Shown: positions 9,200-17,596, numbered from the stretch's first letter. The stretch is 64,000 nt of DNA from Actinosynnema sp. ALI-1.44 (GCF_001984155.1 NZ_MTQO01000054.1:682001-746000), one strand, 5' to 3'. Made by a program: numbers and translations. The notes: generated from the sequence alone by a model not told the origin.

Positions 9200-9916
9200 T
9201 CAGCCTGCCAGTTTCCGCAACGCGGTCAACTCGGCGTCGGTCGGCGGTGGCGTCTCGGTCAGGTCCGGCGAGATCCGCAACTGCCAGCCGGTGGCCTCGA
9301 CCACCTGCGCGACGTCCACGCCCGGGTGCAGCTGGGTCAGCGTGAACTCGCCGTCGACCGGCTGGAGCACGCCGAGGTCCGTGATGATCATCCTCGGCCC
9401 GGCCCCGGTGAAGGCCGACCGGTCACCCAGGCCGACCGAGGTGATGAAGTCGAGCTTGTCGATGAACGTCCGGCGGCTCTGCCGGACGACGATCACGACT
9501 TCCTTGCAGGACGCGGCGATCTCCGGGGCACCACCGGCGCCGGGCAGCCGGACCTTCGGGTCCGCGTAGTCGCCGATCACGGTCGTGTTGATGTTGCCGT
9601 GCTTGTCGAGCTGGGCCGCGCCGAGGAAGCCGACGTCGATCCGGCCGGGCTGGAGCCAGTAGTTGAAGATCTCCGGCACGCTGACCAGCGCGTCCGCCGT
9701 CTCGGCGAGGATCCCGTCGCCGATCGAGAGCGGCAGCCGGTCCGGTTTCGCGCCGACGCAGCCGGACTCGTAGATCAGCACCAGGTCCGGTGCGTGGGTC
9801 GCGCGCGCGAGGTTCGCCGCGGTGCTCGGCAGCCCGATGCCGACGAAGCACGACGTGCCGTCCCGCAGCACGCGCGCGGCGGCGACGGTCATCATCTCGT
9901 CAGTGGTGTAGTTCAT
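9200..9916 (-). CDS. pcaJ: 3-oxoadipate CoA-transferase subunit B
   Basis: A 238-residue CoA-transferase family I beta subunit. The catalytic glutamate lies in 'LIYESGCVGAKP' near residue 50, followed by the glycine-rich 'GFLGAAQLDKHGNINTT' block. With PcaI it activates beta-ketoadipate to its CoA ester at the expense of succinyl-CoA. Start ATG overlaps the pcaI stop by 4 bases, in keeping with heterodimer synthesis from one message. Confidence 0.93.
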   Translation of the reverse strand: MNYTTDEMMTVAAARVLRDGTSCFVGIGLPSTAANLARATHAPDLVLIYESGCVGAKPDRLPLSIGDGILAETADALVSVPEIFNYWLQPGRIDVGFLGAAQLDKHGNINTTVIGDYADPKVRLPGAGGAPEIAASCKEVVIVVRQSRRTFIDKLDFITSVGLGDRSAFTGAGPRMIITDLGVLQPVDGEFTLTQLHPGVDVAQVVEATGWQLRISPDLTETPPPTDAELTALRKLAG

Positions 9917-10716
9917 CGGGCGACCTCTTCGGCGAGCCAGCGCTGGAAGGCGTCCCGGTCACGGCTGATGCCGTCCCACGCCTTGTAGTAGTCGTTGTCG
10001 CGCACGTAGTAGTCGTGCGCGTACGAAGGATGCGCGCCGTTCGGCACCTCCGCCACCCGCGTGAGCACCCAGCTCGGCAGCGTGATCGCGTTCGGCCTGG
10101 GCTCCAGTTCGTCGACGATCTCCTCGACGGTCACCAGCGAGCGCTTCGCCGCGAGCACGGCTTCCTTCTGCACCCCGGTGATGCCCCAGAGCTGCACGTT
10201 TCCCTTCCGGTCGGCGCGCTGGGCGTGCACGATCGCCACGTCCGGGTTCAGCGCGGGCACCGCGGTGAGGGTCTGGCCGGTGAACGGGCACGTGATCGGC
10301 TTGATCGTGTCAGTCTGTTTCGGCAGGTCCGTGCCGGTGTAGCCGCGCATGACGGCGAACGGCAGGCCGGACGCGCCCGCGGCGTAGCGGTTGGCCATGC
10401 CCGCGTGGCTGTGTTCCTCGATCTCCAGCGGTACCGGCCACGCGTGCTGCACGGCGTCGCGGAAGCGGTGCAACGACCCGACTCCGGGGTTGCCGCCCCA
10501 TGAGAAGACCAGCTTGCGGGCGCAGCCCGCGCCGATCAGCTGGTCGTAGATCAGGTCGGGCGTCATCCGCACCAGGGTCAGGTCCTTGCGGCCCTGCCGG
10601 ATGATCTCGTGCCCGGCCGCGAACGGGATCAGGTGCGTGAAGCCTTCCAGCGCGACCTGGTCGCCGTCGTGCACCAGGTCCGCGATCGCCTCGGCCAACG
10701 AGCTCACCGACGCCAT
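9913..10716 (-). CDS. pcaI: 3-oxoadipate CoA-transferase subunit A
   Basis: A 267-residue CoA-transferase alpha subunit with the 'VALEGFTHLIPFAAGHEI' start and 'TGTDLPKQ' and 'ALNPDVAIVHAQRADRKGN' blocks typical of actinobacterial PcaI. First gene of the leftward pcaIJB-pcaR operon. A strong ribosome site (GGGAGGTGG on the coding strand) precedes the ATG, and a 20-bp palindrome sits about 20 bases upstream. The thiolase (pcaF) that would use the product is not in this window. Confidence 0.92.
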   Translation of the reverse strand: MASVSSLAEAIADLVHDGDQVALEGFTHLIPFAAGHEIIRQGRKDLTLVRMTPDLIYDQLIGAGCARKLVFSWGGNPGVGSLHRFRDAVQHAWPVPLEIEEHSHAGMANRYAAGASGLPFAVMRGYTGTDLPKQTDTIKPITCPFTGQTLTAVPALNPDVAIVHAQRADRKGNVQLWGITGVQKEAVLAAKRSLVTVEEIVDELEPRPNAITLPSWVLTRVAEVPNGAHPSYAHDYYVRDNDYYKAWDGISRDRDAFQRWLAEEVAR

Positions 10717-10736
10717 TCCACCTCCCGTTGTGCGCT

Positions 10737-10756
10737 ATACGAACTTAAATTCGCAT
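10737..10756. promoter_or_regulatory. Candidate IclR-family operator upstream of pcaI
   Basis: ATACGAACTTAAATTCGCAT is a 20-bp palindrome with 8 of 10 paired positions, 20 bases upstream of the pcaI start and in a locally AT-rich stretch. Length and position suit an IclR-type dimer site, most simply for the pcaR product. Binding is inferred. Confidence 0.5.
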
Positions 10757-10914
10757 CTCGAACATTGTCGCAGGATGAACCCTGAGTGCCAAATGAGACG
10801 TAGGTCACTGGAATAGGCCGGAATGAAATGGGTACTCCTTACGTCATACGGGTGACAGGTGTACATCGCGTGGGGGTACGCGTGTATACGCTGTGTGAGG
10901 AGGGAGAGGGGACC

Positions 10915-11037
10915 ATGGCAAACGCAACGGTGGCGGGGACGCCCATCTTCGACGAGCTGCGCGAACTGTTCGGGCAACTCGAGATCGAGGAGCTGATCGG
11001 CCACGCCGAAGAGGGCGCTGCCCAGGCCGAGAGCTGA
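10915..11037 (+). CDS. Unrecognised 40-residue protein
   Basis: A short frame beginning at an ATG preceded by a strong GAGGAGGGAGAGG ribosome site. Third codon positions are mostly G or C across its length, as in real genes here. The product is acidic and has no Cys: a short N-terminal MANATVAGTP, a Leu/Glu-rich amphipathic helix 'FDELRELFGQLEIEELI' and an Ala/Glu tail. It lies between the divergent pca and pob units and is convergent with the second IclR gene. I recognise no family. It may be a small regulator or a modified-peptide precursor; neither can be shown. Confidence 0.55.
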   Translation: MANATVAGTPIFDELRELFGQLEIEELIGHAEEGAAQAES

Positions 11038-11054
11038 GTTCGGCCCAGGTTGGT

Positions 11055-11810
11055 TCAGGTCGGGCTCGTTCTGGGGCGCCAGCCCATCGCACGTGAAATG
11101 CCGTGACCCGCGGCTCGAACCGCGGGCACGAGCGTGTGTGCGTCTGTTTCGACAGGCACCACGATGGACAACGCCGCGATGACGGTGTTGTTCGCGTCCC
11201 GGATCGGTGCCGCGATCGACTGGGTGATCATCTCGATCTGCCGGTCGCTGACCACGTACCCGTCGCGCCTGGCCGCGGCGAGAACCTCCCGCAGCCTGCG
11301 GGTCGTGCTGATCGTCCGTTCAGTGAAGCGCTCCAGCGGCACAGCGAAAACACGGTCCCGCACGTCGTCGTCGGCGTGCGCGAGCAGGATCAGGCCGACA
11401 CCGGTCGCGTGCAGCGGCATCCTGCTGCCCACCCTGGTCAGGATGCTGACCGCGCCGCGTGCGGAGATCCGTTCCACGTAGACGGCTTCCAGATCGTCCC
11501 GGACAGCCAGCTGCACGTTCTGCCGTGTGGCCTCGTAGAGGTCCTCGAGAAACGGCATCGCCCGCTCACGCAGGCTCAGGCTGCCCGGTGACAGCGACCC
11601 GATCGCCAGCAGCCGCAGACCGATGCGGTAGCGCCCGTCACCGCCCCTGGTCAGGCCGCCCCAGTCGGTGAGTTCGTTCACCAGCCGGTGCGTCGTGCTC
11701 AACGGCAGCCCCGCCAGTGAGCTGAGCTCGGAGAGCGTCAGTGCCGGCCTGGTCTCGGAGAACGCGTCCAGCAGCCGGAACACCCGGCTGGACACCGACT
11801 CGCCTGTCAT
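11055..11810 (-). CDS. IclR-family regulator next to pobA (PobR-like)
   Basis: A 251-residue IclR protein: winged HTH at about residues 5-65 (RVFRLLDAFSE...LSELSSLAGLPLSTTHRLVNEL) and an effector domain with 'TQSIAAPIRDANNTVIAALSI'. It diverges from pobA with 72 bases between starts, which contain a TTCCG/CGGAA palindrome. Context suggests control of 4-hydroxybenzoate hydroxylase and the pcaHG genes. It is clearly distinct in sequence from the IclR protein at the end of the pcaIJB operon. Confidence 0.85.
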   Translation of the reverse strand: MTGESVSSRVFRLLDAFSETRPALTLSELSSLAGLPLSTTHRLVNELTDWGGLTRGGDGRYRIGLRLLAIGSLSPGSLSLRERAMPFLEDLYEATRQNVQLAVRDDLEAVYVERISARGAVSILTRVGSRMPLHATGVGLILLAHADDDVRDRVFAVPLERFTERTISTTRRLREVLAAARRDGYVVSDRQIEMITQSIAAPIRDANNTVIAALSIVVPVETDAHTLVPAVRAAGHGISRAMGWRPRTSPT

Positions 11811-11825
11811 GAAGATGAGTGTGCC

Positions 11826-11840
11826 TTCCGGTGAACGGAA
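11826..11840. promoter_or_regulatory. Candidate operator between the IclR gene and pobA
   Basis: TTCCGGTGAACGGAA, a 15-bp inverted repeat with 5-bp arms, sits midway between the divergent starts (11810 and 11883). IclR proteins commonly bind palindromes of about this length. Inference only. Confidence 0.4.
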
Positions 11841-11882
11841 ACCAGAGTCCCTGACGTGGTGATTTTCGGTAACCCTTCAGTC

Positions 11883-13058
11883 ATGCGCACTCAGGTGGCC
11901 ATCGTCGGGGCCGGACCGGCCGGGCTGCTGCTGTCCCATCTGCTCTGGCTGGACGGCATCGACTCGGTGATCCTGGAGACCCGCAGTCGCGAGTACGTGG
12001 AGAAGCGAGTCCGCGCGGGCGTCTGCGAACACCCGACCGTCGAGTTGTTGCGCCAGGTCGGGCTCGCCGACCGGCTGGACGCCGAGGGCCTGCCGCACCA
12101 CGGCATCACCCTGCGGTTCGACGGCGAGGACCACCGGATCGCGCTGACCGACCTGACCGGCCGGTCCATTGTGGTCTACGGGCAGCAGGAGATCGTCAAG
12201 GACCTGATCGCCGCCCGGCTCAAGGCGGGCGCGGAGATCCACTTCGAGGTGTCCGACGTCGAGCCGCACGACCTGACCGGCGACTCGCCGAGCGTCACCT
12301 ACAAGGACGCGGACGGTGTCGTGCGCGAGATCCAAGCCGACGTGATCGCGGGCTGCGACGGGTTCCACGGCGTCAGCCGCCCGTCCATTCCGGACAGCGC
12401 GTTGACCGTGTACGACCACGTCTACCCGTTCGCGTGGCTCGGTGTCCTGGTCAAGGCGCCGCCTGCGCACGACGAACTGATCTACGCCAACCACAAGCGG
12501 GGCTTCGCGCTGCACAGCATGCGCACCCCCGAGGTCACCAGGCTGTACCTCCAGGTCGACCCGTCGGACTCGCTGGGCGACTGGCCGGACGAGCGGATCT
12601 GGCAGGAACTGCACGCCCGTCTGGCCGTCTCCGGCGGGTTCGCGTTGCACGAAGGCCCGATCCTGGAGCGGCTGCTGTCGCCGATGCGCAGCTTCGTCGT
12701 CGAACCGATGCGGTACGGACGCCTCTTCCTGGCGGGGGACTCGGCGCACATCGTCCCGCCGACCGGTGCCAAGGGCATGAACCTGGCGATGGCCGACGTC
12801 CTGGTGCTGTCCCGCGCGCTCAAGGCGCTGCTGCGCGACAACCGGACGAACCTCGTGGAGTCCTATTCAGACACCTGCCTGCGCAGGGTGTGGCGTGCCG
12901 AGCACTTCTCGTACTTCATGACCAGCATGCTGCACCGGGCGCACGACGCCGACCCGTTCCAGCAGCGGCTGCAACTGTCCCAACTGCGGTACACCGCGTC
13001 GTCGACCGCCGCCGCCACCAGTCTCGCCGAGAACTACGTCGGCCTGCCGTTCTCGTAG
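11883..13058 (+). CDS. pobA: 4-hydroxybenzoate 3-monooxygenase
   Basis: A 391-residue flavoprotein aromatic hydroxylase, the usual PobA length. It has the N-terminal FAD motif 'VAIVGAGPAGLLLSHLL' and the second FAD motif 'GDSAHIVPPTGAKGMNLAMAD' near residue 287. It hydroxylates 4-hydroxybenzoate to protocatechuate, the substrate of the next two genes. The start is the ATG nine codons into the open frame because it places the FAD motif at residue 6; no strong ribosome site is evident. pcaH follows after 10 bases. Confidence 0.94.
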   Translation: MRTQVAIVGAGPAGLLLSHLLWLDGIDSVILETRSREYVEKRVRAGVCEHPTVELLRQVGLADRLDAEGLPHHGITLRFDGEDHRIALTDLTGRSIVVYGQQEIVKDLIAARLKAGAEIHFEVSDVEPHDLTGDSPSVTYKDADGVVREIQADVIAGCDGFHGVSRPSIPDSALTVYDHVYPFAWLGVLVKAPPAHDELIYANHKRGFALHSMRTPEVTRLYLQVDPSDSLGDWPDERIWQELHARLAVSGGFALHEGPILERLLSPMRSFVVEPMRYGRLFLAGDSAHIVPPTGAKGMNLAMADVLVLSRALKALLRDNRTNLVESYSDTCLRRVWRAEHFSYFMTSMLHRAHDADPFQQRLQLSQLRYTASSTAAATSLAENYVGLPFS

Positions 13059-13068
13059 GAGGTTCCCG

Positions 13069-13773
13069 TTGTATCTACGCGATGCACCTGGCACACACCC
13101 GCCGCTGGACAGCCCGGCGTACAAGTCGACCGCGCTGCGGCACCCGTCGCAGCGACCGGTTCTGCTGCCGCAGAAGCTGACCGAGATCACCGGCCCGCTG
13201 TTGGGCGAAGGCCGCCTCGGCCCCAACGACAACGACCTGACCGCACACCACGCCGGTGAGCCGCAGGGACAGCGGATCATCGTGCACGGCAGGTTGCTGG
13301 ACGACAACGGCATCCCGGTGTCGAACTCGCTGGTGGAGATCTGGCAGGCCAACGCGGGCGGGCGCTACAAGCACGTGCGCGACCGCTGGCCCAGCCCGGT
13401 CGACCCCTACTTCGACGGCGTGGGCCGGACGTTGACCGACGCCGAGGGACGGTACACGTTCACCACGATCAAACCGGGCGCCTACCCGTGGCAGAACCAC
13501 GACAACGCCTGGCGTCCGGCACACATCCACTTCTCGGTGTTCGGCCGGTCGTTCACCCAGCGACTGGTGACGCAGATGTACTTCCCGGACGACCCGCTGT
13601 TCGGCCAGGACCCGATCTTCAACTCGGTACCCGACCCGGCCGCCCGCGCGAGGATGATCTCGTCCTTCGACATGTCGCGGACCGTGGCGAACTGGGCGTT
13701 GGCGTACTCGTTCGACATCGTGCTGCGCGGCAGGGACGCCACGCCGTTCGAGGAAGAGGTGGACGACGAATGA
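13069..13773 (+). CDS. pcaH: Protocatechuate 3,4-dioxygenase beta subunit
   Basis: A 234-residue intradiol dioxygenase subunit. Tyr100, Tyr139, His152 and His154 match the non-heme Fe(III) ligands; their spacing (39, 13, 2) is identical to that of Tyr408/Tyr447/His460/His462 in the Pseudomonas enzyme, and the histidines lie in 'WRPAHIHF'. Ring cleavage of protocatechuate gives 3-carboxymuconate for PcaB. The start is a TTG, chosen because TAGGAGG stands 6-7 bases upstream and no ATG/GTG alternative preserves the N-terminal region. Confidence 0.94.
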   Translation: MYLRDAPGTHPPLDSPAYKSTALRHPSQRPVLLPQKLTEITGPLLGEGRLGPNDNDLTAHHAGEPQGQRIIVHGRLLDDNGIPVSNSLVEIWQANAGGRYKHVRDRWPSPVDPYFDGVGRTLTDAEGRYTFTTIKPGAYPWQNHDNAWRPAHIHFSVFGRSFTQRLVTQMYFPDDPLFGQDPIFNSVPDPAARARMISSFDMSRTVANWALAYSFDIVLRGRDATPFEEEVDDE

Positions 13774-14291
13774 CCACGCCTTCCCAGACCGTGGGGCCGT
13801 TCCTGTCGATCGGTCTTCCCTGGCCGGACGGGCCGACTGTGGTGCCCGAAGGCACGCCAGGCGCCATCAGGATCGTCGGCACGGTGTACGACGGCGCCGG
13901 GCAACCCGTCCCGGACGCGTTGATCGAGACGTGGCAGGCCGACCCGGACGGGCACTTCGACCACCCCGACGATCCGTCTGGCCCGCTGCGCAAGGACTTC
14001 CGGGCCTTCGGCCGGTGCCCGACCGAGCCGGACGGCAGCTACTGGATCCTGACCCTCCCGCCCGGCGCGATTCCCGGGCAGGCACCGCACATCGACGTGT
14101 CGGTGTTCGCCCGTGGCCTGCTCAACCGGGTCGTCACCCGGATCTACCTCGCCGACGATCCCGCGGATCCGGTGCTGGCCAGCGTCGATCCGGCACGGCG
14201 GCACACGCTGATCGCCCAGCCGACCGAGGATGGCTACCGGTTCGACATCCGGTTGCAGGGCGAGAACGAGACGGTGTTCTTCGACCTCTAA
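13770..14291 (+). CDS. pcaG: Protocatechuate 3,4-dioxygenase alpha subunit
   Basis: A 173-residue homologue of PcaH with the short alpha-subunit architecture: 'TVGPFLSIGLPWP' start, 'IRIVGTVYDGAGQPVPDALIETWQADPDG' core region and an 'APHIDVSVFARGL' stretch in which the iron-binding His pair is not conserved, as expected for the non-catalytic alpha chain. ATGA overlap with pcaH couples the two subunits. The operon ends at a palindromic repeat 13 bases after the stop. Confidence 0.93.
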   Translation: MTTPSQTVGPFLSIGLPWPDGPTVVPEGTPGAIRIVGTVYDGAGQPVPDALIETWQADPDGHFDHPDDPSGPLRKDFRAFGRCPTEPDGSYWILTLPPGAIPGQAPHIDVSVFARGLLNRVVTRIYLADDPADPVLASVDPARRHTLIAQPTEDGYRFDIRLQGENETVFFDL

Positions 14292-14303
14292 TCACAGACG
14301 TCC

Positions 14304-14356
14304 GCAACCAATGTGGCTTTCGGTGCGTTCGGCGCAACAAAAGCCACATTGTTTGC
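14304..14356. repeat. Palindromic intergenic repeat, family A, copy 1 (likely bidirectional terminator)
   Basis: Left arm GCAACCAATGTGGCTTT (14304-14320) pairs with AAAGCCACATTGTTTGC (14340-14356) with one mismatch, enclosing a smaller GTGCGTTCGGCGCAAC hairpin. It fills the gap between convergent pcaG and the FAD oxidase gene. A second copy is at 60075-60127. Confidence 0.75.
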
Positions 14357-14360
14357 ACAG

Positions 14361-15743
14361 TCAACCCAGGCCCTGGGGGAACGCGAAGACCCGCTGCGGG
14401 TCGTAGTTCCCGGCCACGGTGAGCAGCCGTGGCAGGTTGGTCCCGTAGTACGCCTGTGCCCAGTTGGGCATGTGCGGGTCGATGTAGTTGACGTACCCGG
14501 TCTGGCCGTACTGCCTGCCCACCTCGTCGCGGACGTGCTCGATGGCTTGGCGTGCGGCGGGTTCGTTGCCGTCGACCTGGTGGACGATCTGCATGCTGGC
14601 GACGCTCTTGCGATACGGGAACGCGGTGTCGGACTCGCCGACGCGCGCGATGGCTCCACCGAAGCGGTCGAACTGCGTGTACAGGCCCGGGGCGCTGCGC
14701 AGCAGCGTTGCCATAGCCGACGTGTCGCGGATCGGTGCGCCGATCATCCGTGATGTGGACACATAGGACCCTCGATCGGGCTGTCCCGCGAAATGCCGCA
14801 TGGCGTCGAAGTAGTCGTATTGCTTGGTGCGCCGGGTGATCGGCTGAGTACCAGCCAGTTTGGCCAGGTTGTCGATGTACGGCTGAACCCGCGGTTCCTG
14901 GCCGACGAAACACCCCGTGACCCACGCGGTCGCATGAGGGTCGCCCGGAACATCCAGGTTGCACCACACCTCGTCCGGGATCGGCCAGGACTGCCAGGCA
15001 CCGAGCAGCACCGACAGCGCTGCGGCCGGGAACTCCAGCTCGAACACCGTGAGGTCGGTGGCAGGCGCGGTGCGGAACGTGAACGAGGTGACGATGCCGA
15101 AGTTGCCGCCACCCCCGCCTCGCAACGCCCAGAACAGGTCTGGTTCGTTCGTGGCTGAGACGGTTCGCAGCACGCCGTCGGCGGTGACGATCCGGGCTGA
15201 GCCGAGCCGGTCGCACGTGAGGCCGTACTTGCGTGCCGTGACACCGATTCCGCCGCCGAGGGTGAGACCGGCGATGCCCACGGACGGGCACGTGCCACCG
15301 GGCAGGGCCCTGCCGGAGCGGGCCAGCGCCGAGTAGACGTCGATCAGCCGGGCGCCCGCGCCGATCGTGGCGGTGCCGTCCCGGTTGACGTCGACGGTGG
15401 ACAGGTCACGGAGGTCGACGACGAGGCTACCGTCCCGTGTGGAGTATCCGGCGTAGCTGTGCCCGCCGCTGCGTGCCGCGATCGGTGCCCCCGTCGCCGC
15501 CGCGAACTCGACGCACGCCTGCACGTCCTCGGCCCGGGCGCATCGGGCGACCGCGGCCGGGCGTTGTCCATCGTGGAGTGTGAAGTAGCCCTGGCTGGCG
15601 TTGGGGTAACCCGGATCCCGCGGCAGGTGCAGCGCTCCGGTCAACCGGGTGCGCAGCCGCTGCCAGTCCGGTGGTGCGGCCGTGCCGAAACCGGTCACGG
15701 CCGCACCGAGTCCGAAAAGGATTCCACGTCGGCTCACTGTCAT
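14361..15743 (-). CDS. Tat-exported FAD-linked oxidase, berberine-bridge-enzyme type
   Basis: A 460-residue FAD_binding_4/BBE protein. The N-terminus carries a twin-arginine signal (SRRGILFG) and hydrophobic stretch. His95 in 'RSGGHSYAGYS' and Cys152 in 'GGTCPSVGIAG' are the two residues that give bicovalently bound FAD in this family. The C-terminal BBE domain ends 'NYDPQRVFAFPQGL'. Members oxidise carbohydrates or alkaloid/polyketide alcohols extracellularly; the substrate is not evident. It stands alone, convergent with pcaG. Confidence 0.88.
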   Translation of the reverse strand: MTVSRRGILFGLGAAVTGFGTAAPPDWQRLRTRLTGALHLPRDPGYPNASQGYFTLHDGQRPAAVARCARAEDVQACVEFAAATGAPIAARSGGHSYAGYSTRDGSLVVDLRDLSTVDVNRDGTATIGAGARLIDVYSALARSGRALPGGTCPSVGIAGLTLGGGIGVTARKYGLTCDRLGSARIVTADGVLRTVSATNEPDLFWALRGGGGGNFGIVTSFTFRTAPATDLTVFELEFPAAALSVLLGAWQSWPIPDEVWCNLDVPGDPHATAWVTGCFVGQEPRVQPYIDNLAKLAGTQPITRRTKQYDYFDAMRHFAGQPDRGSYVSTSRMIGAPIRDTSAMATLLRSAPGLYTQFDRFGGAIARVGESDTAFPYRKSVASMQIVHQVDGNEPAARQAIEHVRDEVGRQYGQTGYVNYIDPHMPNWAQAYYGTNLPRLLTVAGNYDPQRVFAFPQGLG

Positions 15744-15769
15744 GATTCTCGACGGTAACTACGGTTCTC

Positions 15770-16207
15770 TTACTCCGCGAGCGATGCGTCCAGCGTGATC
15801 GTGGTGCCGGACAAGGCCTTGGTCACCGGGCAGGTGCGCTCGGCGGTGGCAGCGAGCTCGGCGAACTTGTCGTTGTCGAGCCCGTCGACCTTGGCGGTCA
15901 GCGTGATCGCGATTCCGCTGATCTGGAAGCCGCCTGCCGGGTCCGGGCCGAGCGTGACCTCGGCGCTGACGTCGAGGCTGGTTGCCGTGAAGCCCGCGGC
16001 CTCCAACGTGCCGGAGAGGTTCATCGCCAGGCAGGACGAGTGCGCGGCGGCGATCAGCTCTTCCGGGCTGGTCTGGCCATCCGGGTTGCCCGCGCGGGTC
16101 GGGAAGGACACCGGGAACTGCCCGGCGTTGGACGAGTCCAGGGTGACGGTGCCCTTGCCCTGCTGCAGTCCGCCTTCCCAGTGGGTGGTCGCGTCGCGGC
16201 TCGGCAT
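15770..16207 (-). CDS. osmC: OsmC/Ohr-family peroxiredoxin
   Basis: A 145-residue OsmC protein with both redox cysteines, Cys59 in 'AAHSSCLAMNL' and Cys126 in 'ERTCPVTKAL'. These reduce organic hydroperoxides. The start is the ATG preceded by AAGGAGAACACTGAC; the frame extends upstream only into the end of ohrR. It is one base downstream of the ohrR stop, so both genes form an operon and the product is the likely target of that regulator. Confidence 0.92.
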   Translation of the reverse strand: MPSRDATTHWEGGLQQGKGTVTLDSSNAGQFPVSFPTRAGNPDGQTSPEELIAAAHSSCLAMNLSGTLEAAGFTATSLDVSAEVTLGPDPAGGFQISGIAITLTAKVDGLDNDKFAELAATAERTCPVTKALSGTTITLDASLAE

Positions 16208-16208
16208 G

Positions 16209-16691
16209 TCAGTGTTCTCCTTCTTGTGGGGGTTCGGCTTGTGGCGGTTCGGCGCCTCGGGCGGATTCGGTGATGCCACGCAGCAGTCGCATCAGGGTGC
16301 TCAGGGACTGTTCGTCCAGACCCATCGCGCACGCGATCGCAGGCGGGATCCGCAACGCGCGTTCGCGCAGTGCGATCCCGTCCGCTGTCAGGCTCACGAC
16401 GACGCTCCGCTCGTCGCCCGCCTGCCGTTCGCGTCGCACCAGGCCGCGCGTCTCCAGGCGCTTGAGCAGCGGGGAGACGGTGCCGTAGTCAAGGTGCAGT
16501 GCGCTGCCGATCTGCTTGATCGGCAGGTTGTCGCGCTCCCACAGCACCAGTAACACGAGGTACTGGGGATATGTGAGGTCCAGTTCGGCCAGCAGCGGCC
16601 GGTACACGTCGGTGACCGCCCTGGACGCCGCGTACAGCGCGAAGCACGCCTGCCTGTCGAGCAGCAGGTCGCGTGGGTCAGGTTCGGTCAT
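16209..16691 (-). CDS. ohrR: MarR-family organic-peroxide sensor (OhrR type)
   Basis: A 160-residue MarR protein. Cys16 in 'DRQACFALYAASR' matches the N-terminal peroxide-reactive cysteine of OhrR, followed by 'YRPLLAELDLTYPQYLVLLVLWE' and a winged HTH with 'LHLDYGTVSPLLKRLETRGLVRR'. Oxidation of this Cys by organic hydroperoxides releases OhrR from DNA and derepresses the peroxidase gene; here that gene follows directly. Confidence 0.9.
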   Translation of the reverse strand: MTEPDPRDLLLDRQACFALYAASRAVTDVYRPLLAELDLTYPQYLVLLVLWERDNLPIKQIGSALHLDYGTVSPLLKRLETRGLVRRERQAGDERSVVVSLTADGIALRERALRIPPAIACAMGLDEQSLSTLMRLLRGITESARGAEPPQAEPPQEGEH

Positions 16692-16711
16692 GCCAAAAAC
16701 ATAGCTCGCGA

Positions 16712-17596
16712 TTACATCGTGCGCAAGGTGTCTCGTTGGAAGTGCCAGACGACCAGCTGCGGCCCCGTCGCGGCGTGCGCCGCCTCCGGGACCAGTGCGG
16801 CGAGCGACCACGGCCACACATCCCACGGACCGATCTGGTCGGCCTTCGGACCTGGCGCCGAGTCCGCCTTCGGCTCCTCGCAGCCGCGCAGCGTGAGACC
16901 AGCGGCCAGCGCCGCGCGCAGGTAGTCGCCCATCGAATGGCGGTAGGTCACCAGCCTGTGCGGTTCGTTGCCGGGGCCGCGGACGGTGGGGATCGAGCCG
17001 CGCAAGATCCCGTCCGGGTGAATGTCGGCGACGACGAGGTGCCCGCCCGGCCGCAGTGCGCGGGCGAACTCGGCGAATATCGGCCGCAGGTCGGGGTTGT
17101 GGGTCAACGCGAGCCCGCACACGATCAGGTCGACGTCCTCGACGGGCAGGTCGTGCAGTTCGCCGTGCCGGAACTCGCTGCCGGGCAAGCGCTTGCGGGC
17201 CAGGTCGAGCATCTCGGGCGAGCTGTCCACGCCGATCACGCGGTGTCCCCGTTCGGCGAGGAACTCCGCGTACCTGCCGGTGCCGCACGCCGCGTCCAGT
17301 GCCGTGCCGACCGGGAGCCGGTCGACGATCCGCCGCACGATCGGCAAGTCGATCGCGAAGGCCGCGTTCGCCGGGTCGTCGTAGGTCGCCGACCAGGTGC
17401 GATAACCGTCCACTGTGTCCACAGTGGTCACGTCGACCGGTCGCGTCAGCCGTTCGTCGGCGAGCAGGTCGCGCACCTCGGCGAGTCTGGCCTCGATGAA
17501 CTCCCGGTCGTGTTCGCCGATGAAACCCTGCAGCAGCGCGATGCCCTCCAAGCCGATGACGTACGCCAACGGGTGTTCGTGGATCTTGTGAGCCAT
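16712..17596 (-). CDS. Class I SAM-dependent methyltransferase
   Basis: A 294-residue protein starting MAHKIHEHP, chosen because the upstream in-frame extension looks non-coding. An N-terminal helical segment of about 90 residues precedes a Methyltransf_11/25-type domain with the SAM motif 'ALDAACGTGRYAEFLAERGHRVIGVDSS' and 'LRPGGHLVVADIHPDG'. Substrate unknown. It diverges from the lanthipeptide synthetase across 455 bases, so it could be co-regulated with that locus, but nothing shows it acts on the peptide. Confidence 0.8.
   Translation of the reverse strand: MAHKIHEHPLAYVIGLEGIALLQGFIGEHDREFIEARLAEVRDLLADERLTRPVDVTTVDTVDGYRTWSATYDDPANAAFAIDLPIVRRIVDRLPVGTALDAACGTGRYAEFLAERGHRVIGVDSSPEMLDLARKRLPGSEFRHGELHDLPVEDVDLIVCGLALTHNPDLRPIFAEFARALRPGGHLVVADIHPDGILRGSIPTVRGPGNEPHRLVTYRHSMGDYLRAALAAGLTLRGCEEPKADSAPGPKADQIGPWDVWPWSLAALVPEAAHAATGPQLVVWHFQRDTLRTM

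Noticed and set aside
16712-17596. Methyltransferase as a lanthipeptide tailoring enzyme
   Set aside because: Only its divergent position supports this. Class III loci do not usually place tailoring genes there, and the protein shows no peptide-specific features.
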